Assembly: GCA_017529875.1 (NCBI GenBank)
Contig: JAFXNC010000005.1
Span: 35,786-99,785, forward strand
Direction of reading: 5' to 3'
Source of the DNA: Ruminococcus sp.
GTDB taxonomy: Bacteria > Bacillota > Clostridia > Oscillospirales > Ruminococcaceae
Length of the DNA stretch: 64,000 nt
The translations under genes were made by a program, and so were the position numbers. Under the pieces are notes generated by a model. That model searched no databases, was not told the origin of the DNA, and worked only from the letters and a program-made list of their open reading frames with translations. Of this stretch, positions 16,901 to 25,027 are shown one piece after another; positions within the stretch are counted from its first letter, which is position 1; the number at the start of each line of letters is the position of its first letter.

Positions 16901-17709
16901 TCGGTGAGGAGCTCCTTGACAGTCCGGATGCTGTTGTGGAGCTGAGTTTCCTCGAACTTTATTCCGTCGTACATATAGAGCCCCGAATAGGTGCCTACCC
17001 ACAGGTAGCCGTCGCGGGTCTGGGTCACGGAGTTTACGGATGAATTGAAGATGCCGTCCTTGCTGGAATAGGTGACGGTGTCGTAATCAATGTCAAAGCC
17101 CTCAGCCTCGGCTCTCAGCCGGGGAGTTATAACGGAGGAGAACGCCAGCATCATCGCCAGTGCAGCGGCGGCGGCCTTAGCAGCCTTGCCGTGGTTTCCG
17201 CCCTTGCCTCCGAGGAAGGGCTTTGTCACCCTCAGCACGAACACCGCTATGAACAGCGATACCACCCTGTCCGGCAGATCCACGAAGGCCTCTGCGGCGA
17301 TGGTGTTGAAGCTGTGGGAGCTTACGTTGCGCTCCAGCATGGCTTTGAGGGCTTCGCCCCAGATGTTGCTGCTGCTGCCGTCCCCAATTGAAAGGTTCAG
17401 GGGTATGCAGATGACGGTGGACACCAGCCCTGTCAGCAGCCCTACTGAAACGGTATACAGCTTGTCATAGCGTTTGTTGTTGGGCATGAGCAGTCCCACG
17501 ATTATAGCTACCGTGGCAGCTACGGCATAGAATGCCGGCGAGTTGCCGTTGATGAGCCATACGGCCATGGATGAGCCGAAGGCCGTCAGCATACCTGCGG
17601 CAGGCCCCAGCTCCATAGCCGCAGCCATAGTGCCGACAGTGTCCAGCCAGAAAGGCAGCTCAAAGGACTGCGCCACAAAGAACAGACCCACATTGAGCCA
17701 AGACAGCAC
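13930..17709 (-). CDS. Large membrane diguanylate cyclase with beta-propeller sensor
   Basis: About 1,260 residues. N-terminal five or six membrane helices (1-180) resemble an ECF-type substrate-binding integral membrane module. Then comes a two-bladed-set propeller of about 20 Reg_prop-like repeats (DGYLWVGTYSGL, GRLWVGTND, DIWISTYG; about 220-780), a Y_Y_Y-like Ig domain (about 830-905), one membrane helix, and a GGDEF domain with an intact GGDEF motif but no RxxD inhibitory site. The last 110 residues look like a second, degenerate GGDEF domain. It should make c-di-GMP in response to an external ligand. The GTG at 17709 has no ribosome site and falls inside the first helix; see findings. 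Co-transcribed with the PHP gene. Confidence 0.85.
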   Translation of the reverse strand: MLSWLNVGLFFVAQSFELPFWLDTVGTMAAAMELGPAAGMLTAFGSSMAVWLINGNSPAFYAVAATVAIIVGLLMPNNKRYDKLYTVSVGLLTGLVSTVICIPLNLSIGDGSSSNIWGEALKAMLERNVSSHSFNTIAAEAFVDLPDRVVSLFIAVFVLRVTKPFLGGKGGNHGKAAKAAAAALAMMLAFSSVITPRLRAEAEGFDIDYDTVTYSSKDGIFNSSVNSVTQTRDGYLWVGTYSGLYMYDGIKFEETQLHNSIRTVKELLTDSKGRLWVGTNDSGIVCYDPSNGSSVHYSTANGLDSDSVRAICEDSAGNVYVGTALSVSKITPEGSIKTYYEWKEVMHVQSLISFDDGSVAGVTNAGQLFLFKDDMLLTTTQCTVADTQFRVAARLGDTVYVGTSTALIEKFKVSGEEFRKVGQLELKDAEYCNRMRPDAEGTGLYYCCENGLGYIDCTDDTPYDMTVSGYNGAISDVCVDAQNNIWFASSKQGLMKYSRTPFKDLFGRAKLPDKAVNAVFKDNNALYVGTDSGLTILDLNSDKVIETEATELLSEDRVRNIYKDSHGDIWISTYGKHGLVRIGKDGAVQCISTENKELSGMKFRSVLELSDGRILAASNVGLTFLRDGKTELSLTDREGLNNRYILSMKERDDGAVLAASDGDGIYIIKNNKVAGHIGVEEGLETAVVMRIVKCTGGYLYVTSNGLFFDQGGKVKRLENFPYSNNYDILISDTGSCYITSSAGMFIVPEDKLLEDGEYSCTLLNDSWGFNTTFTANSWNLLEDGYLYLCCTDGVRMISAGDYGTSDTNYQMHLKSIEADSRTISGVDGKWVIPSETGRVVLNIAVNNFSLSNPKIHYYLDGSDDNGITCYQNEITPLSFTNLPYGKYYLHINILDDLTGAVLKEEIIPIEKEAVMYEYWYFKVYLMFVIIQLSMYLLWVFVTFNRRALRIRKLQREISTDPMTGLLNKAGSVKALEKSCAEDAGVLMMIDLDSFKLVNDLYGHEMGDRVLIRFAQLITEALGEGNIRGRMGGDEFVGFIKNGTEEETESITRFLNRELVISAKEFMGEDMNIPIGTSIGAVKTPDSGTDFHELFKLADKALYAVKQNGKHGCSFYKKSSTQFEDETAGSGDLSQIIKIIAERNEGKGAYCVTFDKLQVIYKYLCRASKLNMASSAIVRFTLSGKDKIPEDILDCFEDHLIVGLKKYDVVSKYSGSFFVLLTDLSGGDAVKAAVRITNSWEKPDNAKHIKAAFEIQSIGS

Positions 17710-17803
17710 CGCTATGGTTATGAAGTTTCTGATGCTGGGTCGGAACAGCAGTTTTTCTCTTATAATATCATTCCCCCGGGGGCAGTATGATGTTGCTTAA
17801 CAT

Positions 17804-17833
17804 ATTATACCATGTCATGCAGAGGCTTGTCAA
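17804..17833 (-). promoter_or_regulatory. Promoter of the diguanylate cyclase-PHP operon
   Basis: Minus strand TTGACA (17828-17833), 18 bases, TATAAT (17804-17809). Transcription would begin near 17797, leaving a very short leader. Confidence 0.8.
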
Positions 17834-17843
17834 TGCTCCCCGC

Positions 17844-18653
17844 TCACAGCTCCGCCCAGTACTCTGTGACGTTGAGCACAGTTTCTCCGTCTATCATGGA
17901 GGCGCAGGGGCGGGAGAACCTGACATGGACTTTATTGCCGGTGAATATGCTGACGATATCCGTGCGGCTGACGTGCTTGCCCTCAAAGAAGGAGGGGAAG
18001 ACTTTGAGAAGCTTCAGCCTCGACTTGCAGCAGGACACCACCACCGTCAGGTGATCTGAGCTCCTGTCCTGATCGGGGGCAGCCTTCATGCCGCCGCCGT
18101 AGAAACGCCCCTTCATGGTGGGTGCCATCCAGACGTGGTCGAACTTGTATTTCTTGCCGTCCACCTCGACTATGGCCTTGCAGGGGCTGAACCCCCACAG
18201 CAGACCCTTTACCGCGATGCCGGCATAGTTTATCTTCTTGTTGGGCTGCTTGGCCCTGATCTTGTCGGCCACCTCGCAGCAGTAGCCGTCGATGCCGAGA
18301 GCCATGTTGTTTATGAACTTATATGACTTGCCCTTGACCGTCACCGTAGGCAGCCCGGTAAGATAGGGGTTGAGCAGCACCTCGCCGTCGGCAGGCTGGT
18401 CGATGTCGTGGAGAAAATCGTTGCCGGTGCCGTTGCCCCGGAACCATATCTTGTTTTTCAGCTTGGTCAGGTCGATGTGGTTGATGAGGTAGTTGATAGT
18501 GCCGTCGCCGCCGATGAGCACCACCTCGTCCTCGGGGGCGAGGTCAGAGAAGAATTCAGGGTAGTTGAGCTTTGTGGCGTCGATGAGTTTTGCTCCCTGT
18601 GCCTTGACCTTGATGCCGTTGTTGGACTTGGGATTGTAAACATAGTACTTCAT
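17844..18653 (-). CDS. Diacylglycerol kinase / lipid kinase family protein
   Basis: 269 residues. The kinase signature VVLIGGDGTINYLI and the second nucleotide loop FRGNGTGNDFLHD are intact, followed by the beta-sandwich C-domain with the DHLTVVV strand. Relatives phosphorylate diacylglycerol or related lipids at the membrane face (DgkB, YegS, BmrU). GGAG precedes the ATG at 18653 by eight bases; three further residues upstream lack support. Monocistronic with its own promoter. Confidence 0.87.
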   Translation of the reverse strand: MKYYVYNPKSNNGIKVKAQGAKLIDATKLNYPEFFSDLAPEDEVVLIGGDGTINYLINHIDLTKLKNKIWFRGNGTGNDFLHDIDQPADGEVLLNPYLTGLPTVTVKGKSYKFINNMALGIDGYCCEVADKIRAKQPNKKINYAGIAVKGLLWGFSPCKAIVEVDGKKYKFDHVWMAPTMKGRFYGGGMKAAPDQDRSSDHLTVVVSCCKSRLKLLKVFPSFFEGKHVSRTDIVSIFTGNKVHVRFSRPCASMIDGETVLNVTEYWAEL

Positions 18654-18690
18654 AGAACACACTCCTTTTTATATAAGATCCGCTGATACT

Positions 18691-18719
18691 ATTCTACCAC
18701 ATCTTTCCTGGTATTTCAA
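18691..18719 (-). promoter_or_regulatory. Promoter of the lipid kinase gene
   Basis: Minus strand TTGAAA (18714-18719), 17 bases, TAGAAT (18691-18696). Confidence 0.75.
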
Positions 18720-18784
18720 CAGGGGATAGGGATTTTTTTCACCGCTCCAGCCAGTCATGAACGGCTTGTCGGGTGTGCCAAAAA

Positions 18785-18820
18785 TGACACTTGCCTACAT
18801 TATATATATATAATGTGTCA
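18785..18820. repeat. Long AT palindrome within TGACAC/GTGTCA arms
   Basis: A perfect 20-base palindrome, alternating A and T in its centre, spans 18797-18816. Outside it TGACAC (18785-18790) mirrors GTGTCA (18815-18820), with six unpaired bases on the left. It sits between two divergent promoters, 70 to 80 bases from each, and could be a cruciform, an operator or a hairpin. Confidence 0.6.
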
Positions 18821-18892
18821 CGACCCGGCTGTGTCAGGCCTATGGCACGGAAAACCATATGAATTTTTTTTGGATTTTCTTTCGATTTCCGA

Positions 18893-18921
18893 TTGACAAA
18901 AAAAGGTTTTAGTGCTATAAT
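18893..18921 (+). promoter_or_regulatory. Promoter of the surface-protein cluster
   Basis: TTGACA (18893-18898), 17 bases, TATAAT (18916-18921), a perfect consensus. The leader to the first start codon is about 80 bases. No other strong promoter or terminator is seen until 26721, so the nine genes are probably one operon. Confidence 0.85.
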
Positions 18922-19005
18922 GATTATTGGATTAGTTAAAATATATTGCATAATATTCTTTCGTTTACATTTCAGAAACAATTAAAACGGAGGTCACGGA
19001 TATAC

Positions 19006-19575
19006 ATGAGCGAAAACAATGGGATCACGATTTCTAAAAAGCAGCTGATAGTCATTGCGGCAGTCGTTGTGGTACTGCTGGCAGGCGCTATCATTGTGGG
19101 ACTTAACTTCAAGAACTGGTTCGGCGACAAGGACGAGGGTTCCTCGGCTGCTGCTGCGGCGCAGTCTGCGGCTGATACATCCAGCAAGACCGGCGGCGGG
19201 ATAGTTCTTGACCCCAATGCCGGAGAGTACACCGGCGAGAAGCCCAAGGACAAGGGCGGAGTAGCCGAGGGCATCAAGATACCCGGTTATCCGTCGATAA
19301 CCATAGCCAAGGACACCCAGGATGTGCGGATGTCCCTGCTCAACCCGGAGGGCAACCCCTGCTACTTCAAGTTCGTCATCGTCCTCAAGGACACCGATGA
19401 GACCATCTATGAGTCCATGTACGTAGAGCCCGGCAAGTCCATCTCCGACGTACACCTGACAAGGGCTCTCGAAGCAGGCGAATACACCGCTGTTATCAAG
19501 ATCTCAACTATCTCCCTCGACGGAGAGACGCCTCTCAACGGCGCCAACGTCGAGACAAAGCTTATCGTTAAATAG
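19006..19575 (+). CDS. Membrane-anchored protein opening the surface cluster
   Basis: 189 residues. A cytosolic start of about 13 residues, one membrane helix (about 13-34), an Ala/Ser/Asp-rich linker, and a folded C-terminal domain of about 105 residues rich in beta strands (ITIAKDTQDVRMSLLNPEGN, CYFKFVIVLKDTDETIYES, EAGEYTAVIKIST). It lacks the Y-V-x-IP module of its neighbours but ends in a similar AGxYxxxI strand. Start chosen at ATG 19006 behind GGAGG with a rather long 12-base gap. I do not recognise the family. It could be a membrane platform for the secreted proteins that follow. Confidence 0.7.
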   Translation: MSENNGITISKKQLIVIAAVVVVLLAGAIIVGLNFKNWFGDKDEGSSAAAAAQSAADTSSKTGGGIVLDPNAGEYTGEKPKDKGGVAEGIKIPGYPSITIAKDTQDVRMSLLNPEGNPCYFKFVIVLKDTDETIYESMYVEPGKSISDVHLTRALEAGEYTAVIKISTISLDGETPLNGANVETKLIVK

Positions 19576-19591
19576 AAAGGAGGTTGAAAAA

Positions 19592-21040
19592 ATGACCAGG
19601 AAAAAGGTGCTTTCAATTCTCTGCGCTGCGGCGCTGACGGCTTCGCTGGCATCGGGATTTCCCCGGGATATCGCAGACAGCATCGGCGCTGTTTTAGGTG
19701 CGGACGCTCTCGATGCGTCCGGTGAATGCGAGAAGAACTGTGTATACACCTTTGACTCGGATACCGGCGTACTGACTATCAGCGCGGGTGATTCGGGTGA
19801 AGATGCTGTTATCGGAAACGTTTTCCAATACGAAGGAGAGATTTTGTCAGTCGTTATTAATGACGGCGTCACCGGTATCGGATCAGGTACGTTCTGGGGC
19901 AGCCAGTTTATAAAAACTGTTTACATCCCCGGATCGGTAACGGAAATAGGCTCTGATGCTTTCTATATCTGCGTGGGCATCACCGATGTATACTGCAATT
20001 TCGACCCCGTTAATCTTACCTGGACCGAGGGCGGCTTTGTTGATGATTTCAACAGAAGCGGCGTTATGACCAAGCTCCACTGTCCGTCGGATTGTTACGA
20101 TGACTTTTATCAAAAGCTCGACGGTGAGGTAAATGTACAGATAGTCGGAGATCTTCCGAGCCTGTCCGGAATGGAAAGGGTCGCCGAAGTTCCCGCAACC
20201 TGCATTTCAAGCGGTAGTATTGCATATTATGTTGATCCTGACACCGGCACAAAATACTCTGACAGGCAAAAGACTTCAGTCCTCTCGGACAACGACATCG
20301 TTATCCCGCCTGACGCCGTAAACGGTCACAGCTGGAGCGGCTGGTATATCGAGACTCCTGCAACATCCACCCAAAAAGGTGTTCAGCAGTGTGACTGCGT
20401 GTTCTGCGGCAGTAACAAGCAGAGAGAATATGAATACTCCACCGATCCGTATTATGTTGTGACTATCCCTGCTTCTGTCACCGTCGGCGAGACTGCTTCT
20501 ATGAGTCTTGAATTCTGGGGAGACCTGAACAAGTATTCCGAGAATCTCGATCCTAATGAGTCCAACACGCAACCGGAGTTCAGCGGAAAAGGCATATATG
20601 TATATGTTGACGAGATAAACGGCAAACCTATTTCAGAAACCAATAATCAGCTGGTGCTCAACAGGCAGACAGAAGGCTCCGACGATCATCAGGCGGACTC
20701 GCTCAAGTATTCAGTCACAGCCTGCAATTATTACATGACCTCAAGCTATGACGAAGAGCTGGAATCCACCGTGTATTCTACTCAGAAAGGCCAGCCGTAT
20801 CCTCTTTTGAGTCGTATCCAAGTAATGCAGGGCTTTCTTGAGGTTACTTCGCGCAATGTACGCGAGGACTCTGCCGAGCTTGAATTCATCATTGATTCTG
20901 ATGATGAAGCGAATGCAAAACCTGGTAACTACTACGGCACGCTGACCTTCCGTATCGCGCTCGTGGATGGTACATACAATATGGAAGGCAGTATCAATTA
21001 CGGCGCAGCAGATTCAAGCCCGTTCTATCTGCACCAATAA
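19592..21040 (+). CDS. Secreted BspA-type leucine-rich-repeat protein with shared C-terminal module
   Basis: 482 residues. Signal peptide (MTRKKVLSILCAAALTASLA), then one to two BspA-like leucine-rich repeats (SVVINDGVTGIGSGTF, TVYIPGSVTEIGSDAF; about 85-130). A middle region of Cys-containing beta structure has CDCVFCG near 266. The C-terminal module runs from YYVVTIPASVTVGE (about 289) to GNYYGTLTFRIAL (about 460). BspA repeats bind host or polymer surfaces in other bacteria, so this is a likely adhesin subunit. Good ribosome site (AAAGGAGG). Seventeen bases after the preceding gene. Confidence 0.78.
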   Translation: MTRKKVLSILCAAALTASLASGFPRDIADSIGAVLGADALDASGECEKNCVYTFDSDTGVLTISAGDSGEDAVIGNVFQYEGEILSVVINDGVTGIGSGTFWGSQFIKTVYIPGSVTEIGSDAFYICVGITDVYCNFDPVNLTWTEGGFVDDFNRSGVMTKLHCPSDCYDDFYQKLDGEVNVQIVGDLPSLSGMERVAEVPATCISSGSIAYYVDPDTGTKYSDRQKTSVLSDNDIVIPPDAVNGHSWSGWYIETPATSTQKGVQQCDCVFCGSNKQREYEYSTDPYYVVTIPASVTVGETASMSLEFWGDLNKYSENLDPNESNTQPEFSGKGIYVYVDEINGKPISETNNQLVLNRQTEGSDDHQADSLKYSVTACNYYMTSSYDEELESTVYSTQKGQPYPLLSRIQVMQGFLEVTSRNVREDSAELEFIIDSDDEANAKPGNYYGTLTFRIALVDGTYNMEGSINYGAADSSPFYLHQ

Positions 21041-21077
21041 TTCAGTATAGGCAAATCCATACTAAGGAGGTATGATA

Positions 21078-21728
21078 ATGCGTAAAAGAATATTATCAGC
21101 CTGTGCTGCATTGATCGTTATGACAACGGCAACGCTTTCGGCATATGCCGAGGGAGAAAAGGGTTATGTCAACCCCAACGCCGGAGATAAGGCTTTTCTC
21201 GGAATAAGCTACAACGTGGAATATGCGGTCGAACCCACCTACACGGTGGAGATACCCGCGATGGTCACTCTGCCGAAGGTCGGTGCAACAGGCGAAGATG
21301 CCTATGTTGACGCTGAGATCAAAGTCTCGGACATAACCGGCCTCTCTAATAGAGAGGCTGTGGAAGTCAGACTGCACTCCGGGACAATAAACTGGAATCA
21401 TCAGTATGATGACGGCAATTATGCCCTGTGCGTCAGATACGACGGCGGAGCGTATGGGGGAGCACAACCATGTATCGATTATTCGCTGAGCGTCCGGCGC
21501 AAAGGCAAATCATATTTTGATCAGATCTATTCAGGCGGTCTGGTGGATCTCTTTACACAGGACGGCACCGCAGTTCTGCGCTTTTCGGACTCCGTCGTTT
21601 TCGACAAGCCAGGTCTCACCAATGACGACTATTTCAGAGTCTTCGCGGGGACCTATGTCGGTGAACTGTACTTTGATATCAGTGTGGTCACAGCTGTGAT
21701 CATAGGACCGGGGGGTGGAGAGTCATAA
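21078..21728 (+). CDS. Secreted protein of the shared IP-module family
   Basis: 216 residues. Signal peptide ending near SAYA (about 22-25), a short linker, and one copy of the module opening at TYTVEIPAMVTLP and closing at AGTYVGELYFDISVV. Compared with its smaller relatives it has an insertion of about 50 residues in the centre (WNHQYDDGNY, GGAYGGAQPC). The start is the second of two ATGs, seven bases after AAGGAGG. Its TAA overlaps the ATG of the next gene by one base, so the pair is translationally coupled. Function unknown. Confidence 0.75.
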   Translation: MRKRILSACAALIVMTTATLSAYAEGEKGYVNPNAGDKAFLGISYNVEYAVEPTYTVEIPAMVTLPKVGATGEDAYVDAEIKVSDITGLSNREAVEVRLHSGTINWNHQYDDGNYALCVRYDGGAYGGAQPCIDYSLSVRRKGKSYFDQIYSGGLVDLFTQDGTAVLRFSDSVVFDKPGLTNDDYFRVFAGTYVGELYFDISVVTAVIIGPGGGES

Positions 21729-23845
21729 TGAAAATGAAAGGAAAACTGCTCTCCGGCATAACAGCCTTTGCCCTGGCTCTCGGAACGGCGTCGCTCCTGC
21801 CCGGGACGGTTTCCGGAGGCGGTACCGTTATCCGGACAGATGCTCTTGAGATCAACGGCGTGGAGTATGACAAAGTTCCTGAAATATACCAGGCGGGCAT
21901 CGTCCTTGAAGACGGGATGACATTTGATACGACCTTTTACGGTTACAACAACTATGTGAGCTACTATCCTCTGATCGCTGAGGATAAGCTGACCGTCAAA
22001 GAAGGCCCCGGCTATACGACCGGTGAGACCGCATACCCCGAAGAAAGTCTCGGCGATGTAAAGAGCATTGCGTATAAGGTGGACGGAGAGAAAAAATACC
22101 TTGATTATGTTCTTAAAGACGGTTCGGAGTACAGGCTGTATGACAATGCATCCACCGACACTAAGAAACTGGTCCTGAGATTCTTCGATTATTACTCATC
22201 CAGTTTCTGGGGCATAGGCTATCAGACTGTCGCCGACAAGGATTATGCCGGGCTCAGCGAAGGGTTAGCCGCTCCCGAGAAGATACGCTTCAGTACTGAG
22301 GGCACCTCGAAAAAGCTGAGAGTGAACTGTTCGGTCGGAACGATCGACAGTACCAGCGATTACTACGATACCGTACCCGGAACATTATACGCGAATATTG
22401 AAACTATCGTTCCTTCCCGAAACAGTAACGGCACGTATGTCCTGCTGTTCACCTATAAGGACGGCGATGAGACCAAGCTCTACGGGCTGAGGGACAACAA
22501 AGGCCTGGAAGTCATCTCTCTGAGCTATGACGCAGATGCCGATGAATGGGTAGCGGATCTTGTACGCGATCCCACCACCACTAAGGTGGTCTATCCCGAA
22601 GACGAGATGTACTATGTCACTATCCCCGCACAGATAACTCTCGGGGATGACGACAACAACAAAGCTGCCGTTTCGCTGAGCCATGTCAGACTTGCTCCCA
22701 GTCAATTGATCAAGGTAGCCCTTACCGAGACAAACGACCCCGAGGGAAGATACAGGCTTTTCTACCAGAGAGGCAACACCGTCCCGGATCCCGGCGATTA
22801 CGTTGAGTACAACATCGAGACGCTGGACGAAAACGGCCAGAGCACAGGCGATCTGAAACTCGGCGATTACTTCGTGGGAGCTTCTACCCCGAAGGAAGAA
22901 GATATGGATTCGGTCATTGCTTCGCAGGATCTGAGATTTGTGGGACCTCTCGGCGACGGTCCGCGCAGCGCAGGTCTGTATAAAGGCACAGTCACCTTTA
23001 CGGTCTCGCTGTTCAAGCCATTGCTCATAACCGGCGGAGAGGGCTACAGCAGAGTTATCTATTATACTGAAGGTCTGACCTGGGAACAGATAGCAGCTCA
23101 GCCTGAGAACAACGAGGTCATTATCGACGATGAAGGTTATGTAAGGATGCTGTTCAACAACAGATACCGTAAGGTCATAAAGGGTACTAACTCACCGGAC
23201 CCCTGGACAGAGGTCATGTCTGACGAAGAATACGATCCTTCAATGGTTTATTCTGTTGACAGAGATCTCAACTATGAGACTTTTAAGACCTTTAATGTTA
23301 CTGTCGGAGACCGTACTGTTACCGTTAATTATCTTCCCGGTATGTGCTGGTATGAGGTAATGAATTCAAGACAGAACCCCGAAATAGGTATAAGCAATAG
23401 GGATTCTGCCGCTGTTCGCGTTTACTCTGGTTCCGACTACACATACTGTGAGATCATCAAGGACAACGGCGAGGAGGCCGGTAATAACAGATACACCAAC
23501 CTCGGTAAATTCGATGTGGTGGATCCTGACGGAGTGTACTTTGCCGATATCGACGGTACTTATAATCAGCTGAGTATAAGATACCTTTTCGCCGGTGAAG
23601 ATGTTGTAACAGTCAGATATCCCGGCGGAACAACATGGGCTGAGGCTTTGAGTTCTGTCGTTGGAGCCACTCTCAAGATCGACGATGACGGAGTTGTAAT
23701 GATCCTGTACAAGGGCGAATACCGAAAGCTCTACAACAGTTACATGGGTTATGTTTCAGGTCAGTATCAGGAGATAAAAACCTATGTATTCGGAACAGAT
23801 GCTGTGAACAGATACACCACCGTCTACATCGAATACGATACGTAA
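21728..23845 (+). CDS. Large secreted protein with IP module and three C-terminal repeats
   Basis: 705 residues, the largest of the cluster. Signal peptide with a Gly-rich end (about 1-30); a beta-rich N-region (about 40-290); the shared module from YYVTIPAQITLGDD (about 297) to AGLYKGTVTFTVSL (about 430); then three related repeats of about 90 residues. Each repeat carries a VxYxxGxTWxE/YExM pattern (IYYTEGLTWEQIA, VNYLPGMCWYEVM, VRYPGGTTWAEAL) followed by I(D/S)DDG and a short YR-x-L/V strand. I do not know this repeat; it may bind a ligand or self-associate. Translation is coupled to the previous gene. Confidence 0.72.
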   Translation: MKMKGKLLSGITAFALALGTASLLPGTVSGGGTVIRTDALEINGVEYDKVPEIYQAGIVLEDGMTFDTTFYGYNNYVSYYPLIAEDKLTVKEGPGYTTGETAYPEESLGDVKSIAYKVDGEKKYLDYVLKDGSEYRLYDNASTDTKKLVLRFFDYYSSSFWGIGYQTVADKDYAGLSEGLAAPEKIRFSTEGTSKKLRVNCSVGTIDSTSDYYDTVPGTLYANIETIVPSRNSNGTYVLLFTYKDGDETKLYGLRDNKGLEVISLSYDADADEWVADLVRDPTTTKVVYPEDEMYYVTIPAQITLGDDDNNKAAVSLSHVRLAPSQLIKVALTETNDPEGRYRLFYQRGNTVPDPGDYVEYNIETLDENGQSTGDLKLGDYFVGASTPKEEDMDSVIASQDLRFVGPLGDGPRSAGLYKGTVTFTVSLFKPLLITGGEGYSRVIYYTEGLTWEQIAAQPENNEVIIDDEGYVRMLFNNRYRKVIKGTNSPDPWTEVMSDEEYDPSMVYSVDRDLNYETFKTFNVTVGDRTVTVNYLPGMCWYEVMNSRQNPEIGISNRDSAAVRVYSGSDYTYCEIIKDNGEEAGNNRYTNLGKFDVVDPDGVYFADIDGTYNQLSIRYLFAGEDVVTVRYPGGTTWAEALSSVVGATLKIDDDGVVMILYKGEYRKLYNSYMGYVSGQYQEIKTYVFGTDAVNRYTTVYIEYDT

Positions 23846-23881
23846 TAAACAAATCAAATATTTTACAAGAGGTGTAAAACC

Positions 23882-24427
23882 ATGAAAATGAAAAGAATCC
23901 TTGCGGGCGTTTCCGCACTCGCAGCTGCAGCTGCAATGTCAGTGACTGTCTTCGCGCAGGCCGAGGAGACAGAGACTATCATCAGACCTATCGGCGGCGA
24001 TCCCTTCATTACTGATCCCGATCACAACGGCACAGCCGATACTGCGGTACTGTTCAGCACCGAGCCCGGCTATGTGGTAACTATCCCCAAGACCGTTGTT
24101 CTTTCCGGCAACAGAAACACCACCTACACCGGCTCCGCTCAGATCGAGGCCTCCGAGGTGTTCCTCGACAATAATCAGGCTGTCATGGTCAAGATCAACA
24201 ATGCAGCCGACTTTACCCTTACTTCTGCTACCGGTAACGACCTCGGATACACCGTAAAGGTAGGCAGCTCTGAGGAGGCTGTTGAGGCAGGAAGACCTGT
24301 TGCGATCTTTACAAACAACTCCACCGCTCCCGCTGTGCTGAACTTTGAAACAGTTTCAGCTCCCCAGTATGCCGGTGACTATTCCGACACTCTCACATTT
24401 GATATCAGCGTTGCAGTATCCAACTAA
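23882..24427 (+). CDS. Small secreted single-module IP protein, paralogue a
   Basis: 181 residues: signal peptide (cleavage near FAQA, residue 22), a 30-residue acidic linker, and one module from GYVVTIPKTVVLSG to YAGDYSDTLTFDISV. The strand pattern and the closing AGxYxDTLTF are like those of WxL or fimbrial beta-sandwich subunits, though no WxL motif is present. This is the minimal form of the family; three more follow. Ribosome site AGAGGTG. It may be a repeating subunit of a surface layer or fibre; that is inference from family, export and copy number. Confidence 0.75.
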   Translation: MKMKRILAGVSALAAAAAMSVTVFAQAEETETIIRPIGGDPFITDPDHNGTADTAVLFSTEPGYVVTIPKTVVLSGNRNTTYTGSAQIEASEVFLDNNQAVMVKINNAADFTLTSATGNDLGYTVKVGSSEEAVEAGRPVAIFTNNSTAPAVLNFETVSAPQYAGDYSDTLTFDISVAVSN

Positions 24428-24439
24428 GGAGGAGATCAT

Positions 24440-25012
24440 ATGAAAAAGATCATAGCATCTGCTGCGGCTCTTGTATTTGCAGGAACTATGGCAGTCAGCG
24501 TCTTCGCTCAGGCTGATGAGCAGGACGTTACCACAGTTCAGCCTGTGGGCAGGGTCGCCGGCACTGACGGTTTCGACCTGACCCCCACCCCCGCTGAGCC
24601 CGACACCGAAGTCAAGGCAGTCGTTGACCCGGGTTACATCGTAACTATCCCTGAGACTGTTGAGCTTTTCGGCACCTACGGTACCAAGTATACCAACACC
24701 GCCGACGTCAGCGCAGAGAGAGTTCTTCTCGAATCCGGCTACGCCCTTAACGTAGCGATCTCCAGCGCGTCTGCTTTCAATCTCAAGACTTCCGAATCCG
24801 CCGCATATTCTCTGCCTTACACCGTAAGCACAGAACTGTGGGGCCCTGTTGACGACAAGGCAAACGGCGGTGTGGTAGCACAGTTCGGAAACGGTGAGGC
24901 TGTTCAGACAGTTGAGCTCACCTTTGAGACTGACGATGTTCCGCAGTACGCCGGTTCTTTCAAGGACACAGTAACATTCGAAATATCGGTAATGAGGATA
25001 CCGAACGATTAA
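24440..25012 (+). CDS. Small secreted single-module IP protein, paralogue b
   Basis: 190 residues, with the same order as paralogue a and visible similarity along its length: signal peptide MKKIIASAAALVFAGTMA, linker, GYIVTIPETVELFGTYG, then TADVSAERVLLESGYAL matching QIEASEVFLDNNQAV of paralogue a, and the closing YAGSFKDTVTFEISV. No cysteine. AAGGAGG precedes the ATG; the gap to the previous gene is 12 bases. Likely arose by tandem duplication. Confidence 0.75.
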   Translation: MKKIIASAAALVFAGTMAVSVFAQADEQDVTTVQPVGRVAGTDGFDLTPTPAEPDTEVKAVVDPGYIVTIPETVELFGTYGTKYTNTADVSAERVLLESGYALNVAISSASAFNLKTSESAAYSLPYTVSTELWGPVDDKANGGVVAQFGNGEAVQTVELTFETDDVPQYAGSFKDTVTFEISVMRIPND

Positions 25013-25027
25013 AGGAGGAAATGAACA

